From positions 372,001 to 436,000 of the forward strand of contig BCKK01000004.1 of assembly GCA_001600615.1 (NCBI GenBank): DNA of 64,000 nt. The letters are read 5' to 3'. Source of the DNA: Dioszegia crocea. Lineage: Eukaryota > Basidiomycota > Tremellomycetes > Tremellales > Bulleribasidiaceae. The notes under the pieces are model-generated. The model searched no databases, was not told where the DNA came from, and worked only from the letters and a program-made list of their open reading frames with translations. Positions 56,275-64,000 of this stretch are shown here, piece after piece (position 1 is the first letter of the stretch; each line of letters begins with the position of its first letter). The translations under genes and the position numbers were made by a program.

Positions 56275-59200
56275 TCATCGCCTTTCTAGCTTCTTCAGAC
56301 CCTGCGTCCTCCTGGCTACAGCCTCTCTCAGAGCACTGGCCTTCCCTTGCACTCTCTTATCATCCTTCTCATCGCCTTCACCTGTAGCGGCCAAAACTCG
56401 GTCAATGAGATTGTATGGCATGTTGGTGGCATCTGGCTTCTTGGGAAGTAGCTCGGGTGGTACGGCCTATCGAGGGTCAGCTCATGTCTCACACTTGGAG
56501 ATAGCGGCCAAAATCAAGGTTTCGTAGAGTTAGAGGTAGAGGTAGAGGTAGAGGTAGAAACGCAGATAAGGACGGAGATGTACTCACCCGACGAATCAAC
56601 TCCGCCATCCAATCCACAGCCTCCTCAACCCATCCAAACCTCAGCGCACTCGATATCCAACCCTCTGGATCCCTCTCCATCTCCCACTCAACAAGCCATG
56701 CCGGCATTTGCCACCCTGTACTCTTGTCCCTGTTCATCTCGAACAAGGTATGAGACACCGCGCGCCGATAGCCGAATTGCGTCTTGGCGGAATCATGCTG
56801 GCTGAGCGTTGTTTGCAGATATCGCTGAGCGAGAGCCGAGGGGGAGCCACGGAGATGGGCAGTCAGCGGACTGGAATGTAACCATGCGGCAGAGATTGTG
56901 TCGCTGGTCTTCAGCATGTGCTTTTCCGCGTTGACAAGGGACTCACCCTCGTTGATCTGATAAGCGGGACAACTCCACACACTTCGTGGCGATAGTGACG
57001 AATATGCTGGTCATGTCGACGTTCATTGTAGACGCGGCAGATAACGCAAGATCGAACATGCTTCGCTGGACGAGTAGGCCAACCACCTCTTCAGGCGAGA
57101 CCGAGATACCTATTTCATGAGCTCGCATACCTAGGACATCCGGGATAGACTCACCATGCTCGTGCAGATCCTGGATATGACCAGATAGTCTCAATCTGGC
57201 AAGCACAAGCGCATACTCCACCTCTATATCTTCCAAAGTGATGATGGTGATGGGTCGTTTGTCCGTGCTGAATTCCTCCTCCGGGACGAACGATGAGATC
57301 CTCTTCCGCTTAGATCCCTGAGTGACGTCAGTCCGCTTTGACCACATCTGCAATAGGTCAAGACTCACTCTCAGCGCCTTAGGAGGAGGACCAGGTAGCG
57401 AGATCCAGGCGTTCCGCTTCTCGATCAACTTGAGCGCATTGATAGCCGCCAAATAGCTCCGAGCCTGCATGGCCGCCAGCTCAAAAGCCGATACCTTCGT
57501 CGTGGAGCTTTCTCCAAAGCGGCGCCCTTGTTGATACATGATATCACCAGCTATAATGATCAGCTCCGCCCCTGGACTTGTGAGAGAGACTCACCACTGC
57601 GATAGTCGCCTCGAGAGATATACCACGAATACAGCACCTTGTAGTAATTCGGGTTTCGCAGGGGATCCGAGTTTCTCGCTTTATAGCTCAAAAGCGCCTC
57701 AACATCCTTCTGCATCCCCACAAACCCAAGCTGATTCAGCCGGCCGACCTCATCCTTCTCACACATGGTGGAGATGAGCTGTCCGAGAAAGTCCCGTTGT
57801 CTGAACGTCAGATGCGAATCAATTGGCAAAGACGGATCTGACTTACAGGTCAAGGAAGGGAGTCTTCATCAAGAGGGTGTAAGCATCCTCATACAGTCCC
57901 AATCCAATGTTGGCGAGGAAGATTGCAGTCCAGAGAGATCTGGGCGAAGGTGTATCAGGGGGTGAAGAGAGTAAAGCGATTTGGCCAAAGTGTACAACTG
58001 GAGCATTCTCGCCATGCTCAGCGAAGAGCGAAGCGACATGTTGGTGGAACTGAGTAAGGCCAGAATAGCCAGAGCAACTTGGTAGGATCTTCGAAATAGA
58101 GCCGTCTGTAGACATCAGTACAGATACAGTGAGCTGGGCAGAGGTGGACTGACCCTTGCACCCCACTGCCGCCTGCTCGAAGCTCCGGACCGCCTCGCCA
58201 ACGAACCCAGCCTCCAATGCTGCCCGTCCTCTGATATAAGCCATACCCGCCGAGAGGGGATAAAGATCGGCGTATCGTCCCGCGAGCAGCGGAAGCCCGG
58301 TGGCCAGGATCGAATATCCGAATTTGACGTCCTGCATCGATGGATCCACTTCCGTCATCTCGGCAGTGATGAGACCAGATGAAGAGATAAGTGACTCGGC
58401 TGCGCAAGCGATAGTATCTATTGATCCTGAAGTGACCATTTGTCGCCGTTGACCATCTAATAACGAGTGGAGGACCGAATATGTCCCATCGAAGCCGTCG
58501 TTCGCGCCTTCGTCGCCCCCGACGCGTAGACCGCCCAAACCCTCCGCCAGGACATCATCCCCACCTTGCACCTTCTTCTTAGTGCTATTCTTGGCACGAG
58601 ACGATTCGACAGATTCTTCCGCGCTTTGACTCGCCAGCCATTTCAGCACAGAGTATCGGTGATACACCACGAATGCCTGATTGAGAAGCTCGATAAAGTC
58701 CTCAGCATCCTCATCTTCTGCCGTGACATCGTTTGTTTCGGAAAGGTGGAACAAAGTGATGAAGAGGAGGTTGAGAGAAGCTGTGTAGCGGGAGGAAATG
58801 GTGCACGCCACTGAAGCTGCAATAAGGGCGTTGCCGAAGCCGGAGAAGGAGTCGTTCGCCGCTGCAACGCCAACAGGGAGGGATTGTGTCCGAGTAAGGT
58901 TGGACAAGGTCTCGCTGATGGCGCGCCGCACATCGAGACATTCCGATAACAACCTGCGCACAGAAGTGCGATCCTCATCTGCGAGGTAAGGCTCAATCGC
59001 CTCGTCCCACATTTCCCCGGCAAGCATCTCCATCGGTTGTTGTATACCACCCGCAAACATCGCCTTCATTGCGCCGGTGACATCCTCCAGCGCATTGACG
59101 CCCCCTTCTTCCGCCGAAGCATGCGATAAGATCGATATTATGTATGCTCCGGCTGCAGAGAGGGCAATAGCGCCCGATCTAGCTTTTGGTGCTGCCAGAC

Positions 59201-61130
59201 CGGGGTACAATTGCCTCATGGCGCCATCTGGTAGAGCTCGGAAGTCTGCAGCCGACTCAGGCGAGTTGGCGAATTTTGCGATGACGCCAGTGATGTCCTG
59301 GACCGAGGTGGCCGAGACGCCTTCCCGAGTCAGGACAAGCATTTGTTCATCAACAACAGCGGTGTTGATTCCCCATCGACCCTGCTTGTCGAGATCTCTT
59401 ACTCTCGCCCAGATCCCAAGCCACTCAAGCTTCAGATCCGTTCTGAACGCTTCGATGACTGGCGCGCCGGTCTGAGGATCTAGCTCCAGTTGTAGATGAC
59501 AGCCTATAATGGAGGCGAACCGACGTTGAAGGGTTGGGAGACCATTTGCCGCAGTGACGAGGTGGGAGGTACGTTGTCGGGGGAGGGTTTGTATGTACTC
59601 ATCTAGAGCTGTAGCGAGGGTGGAAAGGGAGAAGCGTCCGGGATAGAATAGATGATCGATGAAGGTGATGGTGATGTCAGAGTTGTCCTTGGGCTCTGCG
59701 GGATCCGGCGCTTCAGTACCAAGGAGGTTGTCAAAGTACGCCGTGTCGTACTGGTCGAGTGGACTTTGTCGCGAAGCTTGTTGCCAGTCGGTGAGGAGGA
59801 AGGATGAAGGGTGGTGGAGATAGGTAGTGAATTGGAAGATGTCATCCATGACGATCGTCTCCACCAGTAGACCCCCTTGACCATCCCACGCTACCTGCAG
59901 CCGCCAGGCAGTATTTATTCCGTCCCTGGAATATGGGGGCAGGATGTCAAAGCCGCGCAGCTCCGACCCCGCTGAGAAGTTTGAGCAGGGCCGTACGCCG
60001 GCGTATACCAGCTCGCTAGCGCCACCGGCAGTATCTGAGCCGCGATGCACAACGAAGGACCCTGCCGAAGTCGAGCTTTGGGGGGTAGGGTAGAATGTAA
60101 TGACGAGGTGGGAGTAGCGCGAGGTGGAAGAGGGATGTCGGAGGACTTTGAGTTGGCTGATGCCTTCCAGAGGAGTGGAGGAGGTGGAAGGATGGGGTCT
60201 GGCAGAAGAGGAGTCGTTGTATTGGACTAATTCGGTTGACGTGGACGGCCGGACATCGATCGTACGGAGGCAAGATCCGGTCTCGACGTGCCACGTCCGC
60301 AGTCGACGATCGCGAGAGAGGGCGTAAAGCAATGAGGTTTTTCCAGCTCCTGTGTGCTTTGCGAAGGAGACAACTTGCTCGTCCGGTTGAGAGCGGGAGA
60401 AAAGGGAGGGTAGGCGGAATTTTGTGGAAGGACGATAATGCGCAGCTGTCCAATATACTGAAAGTCAGTTTTGCTAGGCATAAACCCTTGATGCACAACT
60501 TACCAGAACCGTCATCCCCTGATCTAGTCAAACGGACTATCCCTCCGTCACCGCCTCCCAGAACCACCGTCTCCTCATCCAGGACGATCCACGACCCGAC
60601 TCCCACACACGCGTTCACCACCTCCTCCGGCACCTCGTACTCCTCACACCATTCTCCAGCTTTCGTAGAGAACACAAACCGATCAGATTTGCCTGGTCGG
60701 AAGCCGCTCAGAGGAAAGCTCAGTCTGTAGACAACCGTAGACTCAGTGACGACGAGGATGAACAGTTTATTTTCCCGCTTTGAGACCGACACGCAGCCGT
60801 CGGTGAGGGGTGATAGGCGATCCGGGAAGAGGATCCTCACCAGATCACTCCCTTCCGTATCTCTCCTCCTATCCTTCGCCGCCACAGGATTCAGAGTCCT
60901 CAGCTCCAGCGCGTACCCATTTCGTATTGACCGCGCCAGGATGCCGGTTGTCGCCTCGCGGATGGAGGATACCGCATGATCGGGATGGAGAGGCTCGGCG
61001 TAGACTTTGGAGCCTTGAGGGAAGGGTCGGTCTGTCGGTATACGGATTTCGGGTATGGCAAGGGGTATGGAGGGTGGGGCGGGAAGGTGGGCATGAATGA
61101 GCTGGAGGGGGAGGTATGTTGACGCCATCG
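56275..61130 (-). CDS. NUP120: nucleoporin Nup120/Nup160 (Y-complex scaffold)
   Basis: Nup120 (yeast) / Nup160 (animals) is an arm of the Y-shaped Nup84/Nup107 complex of the nuclear pore: an N-terminal beta-propeller then an alpha-solenoid. The start at 61130 reads MASTYLPLQLIHAHLPAPP. Propeller-like strands follow (WIVLDEETVVLGGGDGGIVR). After an intron comes YALSRDRRLRTWHVETGSC, the family's most recognisable blade. The long central exon (57843-60330) goes from propeller to helices. Small exons continue the solenoid, including IDEIVRL-free helical runs such as EVEYALVLARLRLSGHIQDL, then EEAVDWMAELIRR near 56590. The last exon ends AVARRTQGLKKLERR at 56275. Total about 1,400 residues, usual for the family. 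Confidence 0.85.
56531..56558 (+). repeat. AGAGGT hexamer microsatellite inside an intron
   Basis: Four and a half tandem copies of a TAGAGG-type hexamer on the + strand, which is a CTCTAC/CCTCTA pyrimidine-rich tract in the sense of the nucleoporin gene. It lies in that gene's last intron and probably serves as, or grew from, a polypyrimidine tract. Confidence 0.8.
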
Positions 61131-61468
61131 CGCAGGACTTGCGAAGGCAATATCCCTTGTTTCTAGGCCGGTCAAAAGGGTACAACAGCTGCAGCACCTC
61201 CTCTTCTGCTCTCAGCGGGGCCTCTAGCGGAGAGATGCGAACGAAGTGGTCAGAAAAGGCTGAATGAGATGATAGTGTAAGAGTAGAATGATTTTGGGTG
61301 GAGGAATTTGCAGAGCCAAACTTTAATTGCCAACTGCACCTTGTCATCCTGCGCTTACATTCAACACTGCCCTTTGTCCGCTCATCCACCCCTAAGTCTA
61401 TCGATATATCAGCTACCAGGAAGTGGACACTGTCCTAACTGCAAGTTCGAAAGACAGAACGGGTCAAC
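61131..61468. promoter_or_regulatory. divergent promoter, NUP120/160 and SSU72
   Basis: About 340 nt between two start codons pointing apart. No gene seen. It must hold both promoters. Confidence 0.5.
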
Positions 61469-62859
61469 ATGGACCCTCGAAGAGCCGCCAACAACGGCTA
61501 CTCGAACACTCCCCCTCCCGGACAGTACCCTTCCCAATCACAGTACATCCCGCCCAACTCGAACATCCCCTATGGCAGCCCTGCACAGAATCAAACATAC
61601 GGAGGTGCACCTGCGCCTAGAACCTCATCTCCCTTTCCCCCATATCCGCCAAACGCCCAGTCATCAGATCCTCGTCTCCAACGCCAGTCTACCGCTATCC
61701 AAGCGCCCACACCTTCATACCCAACTTCAGATCCCAGGATCCGTTCACAAGATCCCCGTATGGCTAGAAACCAGCAACCATCCACACCTAATGCGTATTC
61801 GTCAACGCCACCACCAGCAATGGGAACTCCTCCCTTGGCCAACTCGTCTGGAGGCACGCCTGTACCGAGAGCGGCAGGCGCTGCAAACGGAGGAGGAGAA
61901 GTAGTGGGAAGTAATGGAGATGCGGATATGGCGGTCGGAGAGACCAGGGCGAAGAAGCGACCCTTATTCTGCGTGGTCTGCGCCAGTAACAATGTGAGTT
62001 TATAGTCGACCTTGACAGCCTGACTGGACACCCAGCTGATACTGCCAGAACCGGTCAATGGAGGCTCATATGGTGCTGGAGTAAGTCAGCAGCAGAAAAG
62101 CTAAACCGACTCAAGCTGACAGATCTAGAAAAGCGGATTTCCGGGTCATATCCGCTGGAACAGGCTCGGCTGTGCGTCTGCCTGGCACCGCCATAGACAA
62201 GCCAAACGTGTACCGCTTCGGAACACCATACGATGACATCTACCGAGATCTGGAGTCGCAAGACCGGTCATTGTGAGTCTAGGTTACAATGGGTCTTGAA
62301 ATGAGTCCCATGAAATCCAACCGTCTCACCCCTCCTCGTACCCTCGCCTCTAGCCATCCGCACAGAGCTCCGCTGACCAGCAGATACACCCGCAATGGCC
62401 TTCTCCCGATGCTCGACCGGAACCGTAAAGTCAAGCGAGCACCCGAGAAGTGGCATGAGCAGAAATCGGTCTTAGCGGATGTGGTCATTACATGCGAGGA
62501 GAGATGCTACGATTCAGTGGTCGATGGTAAGTCGACTCTGATCGGTGGTCTCTCACTACTGCGGCTGTCACGCTGACATATCAGACCTGTTGACCAGAGG
62601 CGGAGAGTACAATCGCCCAATACATGTCATCAACTGTGAAATCAAGGATAATCCTGAAGAAGCGTTGATTGCCGGTCAGGCGATATTGGCTCTGGCCAAA
62701 GCTGTAAGTCTCCAAGCTGCTCGTTTGCATAGGTTCTTGTTGGCTGATTCAAACAGATCGAGAAGGCCACAGACCTCGATACGGAGATTGACGACATCCT
62801 CCTCGCTCACGCCGACCGACATCCTCATACCCTATTGCACACCGTCGCCTTCTTCTGAG
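61469..62859 (+). CDS. SSU72: SSU72, RNA polymerase II CTD Ser5/Ser7 phosphatase, with long N-terminal tail
   Basis: Ssu72 dephosphorylates the Pol II CTD and works in the cleavage/polyadenylation machinery. The catalytic core starts after about 155 residues: [19 protein letters not shown], with the CX5R loop (CASNNNR) split by an intron near 61990. Then [33 protein letters not shown] with the family Asp, and [20 protein letters not shown]. The end is [12 protein letters not shown] at 62859. At least six exons. The N-terminal tail ([20 protein letters not shown] onward) is Pro/Ser/Gln/Asn-rich with DPR repeats (DPRLQ, DPRIRS, DPRMA). Yeast Ssu72 is about 200 residues and lacks such a tail. 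The tail lies in the same exon as the active-site Cys, so it is likely translated. Confidence 0.92.
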
Positions 62860-63053
62860 TGCAATCTCTAGGTGCAATGGCATGTTATCTATATACATCA
62901 AGGGGCATGAGAGTCGTATAATGCTGTCTAATATACAATCATGAATACTCTATATCTTTCGTCGCTTGATGCAAAGGCATAATTTCCGATTCTTTTCCAC
63001 TTCTCCAATCCAGATTTTCCCCTCTTCACCCTCATAAATCATAAAGCCCAAAA

Positions 63054-64000
63054 TCAAAACCTCGCTCCACGATCCTTCGGCTCCACGCCCGCCTGAAGCA
63101 ATTCCAGCATCCCCGGCAGAAGACTGTTCTGCCTACATACCAAAACGACCTCTTTCCCCGTCGTCTCTTCCATGAACCCCACCCGCCGTTTTCCGCCATT
63201 CGCCTGTACGGTTCTGTTAAGATCCTTCTCCGCCTCCACCCCATTCAGCTTCTTCCCTCCTTTCTCAGACGCATAAACCACACTGACACTACCCGACCTC
63301 TCCGTCCGCGGAATCGAGGTATCTTTCTGCCTCATCATAGGTACAGACGGCGAGATCAATGCGTCACGCAGGACCAGCAGTCCTACCGCCTCTGCCGCCG
63401 CCCGAATCTTCTGCTGTGTAGTCGATGTCGGTGCATTCTTCTTCTGCCGGGTGATGGAGGATTGACGGGGAAGGAGGACGCCCCATTTGGTCCGCAATTC
63501 TGCATCGGGGACAGAAAAGCAGTATCGCCGTGGGAGGCCGGTGTGGTTTGCAAACGACAGGTGGAAGGTGTGTTTCATGAAGGCGCGTTCGAAGTGGAAG
63601 ATTTTGGCACTGCCAAGAGTTGGGTAAAGAGCGCTATACTGTAAGCTTATGATAGCCCAAGAGCTGAGGTGGCGACTTACGCATTCGGGCCAAGACGAGA
63701 CAACAGCAAAGTCTTCGTCCCAAAACTTGTCCCCCTGATCCTAAACGTCGCCTCCCTCACTTTTGAGAAATCAAGAACCGCGGGCTGCGCCTCTATCCCA
63801 TCCCCTAGAAGCCTAACGGCAAATTCCGGGTCGGCCGCAGGTAGTGTAATCGTTATCGGCTCCGACCAGATATGGTATGTTAATCGAGCGGGTAGTTTCT
63901 CCGGGGTAATGCGGACCGACCGTGCTTTGCGCTCATTCTCAGAGTCCAGCGGAGCCTGGAGCGGATCACGCTGAACAGAGGTATAGACACCGCGGAGAGT
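63054..64000 (-). CDS. C-terminal part of a probable Sec7-type ARF guanine exchange factor
   Basis: Only the 3' end is in the window; the gene continues past 64000. The exon from the right edge reads LPARLTYHIWSEPITITLPA and VREATFRIRGTSFGTKTLLL. A short intron near 63631-63680 leads to YSALYPTLGSAKIFHFERAF, then MKHTFHLSFANHTGLPRRYC and WGVLLPRQ. The last part is EVVLVCRQNSLLPGMLELLQ, with the stop at 63054. FERAFMKHTF...RRYCFSV..A.LRTKW looks like the second half of a PH domain as found after the Sec7 domain of fungal Syt1-like ARF-GEFs, and the LVCRQNSLLP end fits that group as I remember it. The acceptor AG of the intron is uncertain (two choices). The Sec7 domain itself is not visible, so the call is tentative. 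Confidence 0.45.

Noticed and set aside
1..64000. Transposons, CRISPR arrays, tRNA or rRNA genes
   Set aside because: I saw no transposase or reverse-transcriptase motifs, no regular spacer arrays, and no cloverleaf with standard tRNA boxes. A tRNAscan and a repeat-library search would be decisive.

Overview
The window is nuclear DNA of a fungus, most likely a basidiomycete yeast of the Tremellomycetes type. The evidence is dense multi-exon genes with many introns of about 40-70 nt (donor GTRAGT, branch-like CTGAC/CTAAC just before the acceptor), short intergenic gaps, and fungal-type proteins: a septation-initiation kinase, Ndc1, a Nup120/Nup160 nucleoporin, Ssu72, alkaline ceramidases and a large PPR protein. 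The exact species cannot be read from the sequence.

Layout. 0-5.3 kb: nucleoporin NDC1 (+) convergent with a DHA2-type MFS exporter (-). 6-10.6 kb: three tandem copies (+) of an F-box-like family with a C-terminal CxxCGSGxP tail. 11.2-22.6 kb: a Cdc7/SepH/Cdc15-type kinase (+), a mitochondrial PPR protein (-) and an orphan many-exon protein (+). 23.2-40.7 kb: nine more copies of the F-box-like family, all on the minus strand, plus one relic; several carry stops or frameshifts. 37.4-48.2 kb: four alkaline ceramidase genes (-) interleaved with the last F-box copy, plus a ceramidase relic and an unrelated + strand gene that sits between two duplicated ceramidase blocks. 48.9-64 kb: a disordered protein rich in RRxS sites, an Lnt-like nitrilase-fold membrane protein, Nup120/Nup160, SSU72 with a long N-terminal tail, and the 3' end of a probable Sec7-type ARF-GEF.

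The striking part is 6-48 kb. Two unrelated gene families have expanded in tandem in one place: 12 F-box-like copies with a conserved intron position and strongly diverged bodies, and four ceramidases with all visible metal/catalytic residues kept in the intact copies. Fresh-looking lesions (single in-frame stops, 4-nt insertions), older pseudogenes and fragment relics occur together, as expected for birth-and-death evolution. The flanking single-copy genes are ordinary housekeeping genes. The function of the F-box-like family is not known to me; a substrate-receptor role in SCF ubiquitin ligases is an inference from the N-terminal motif only.
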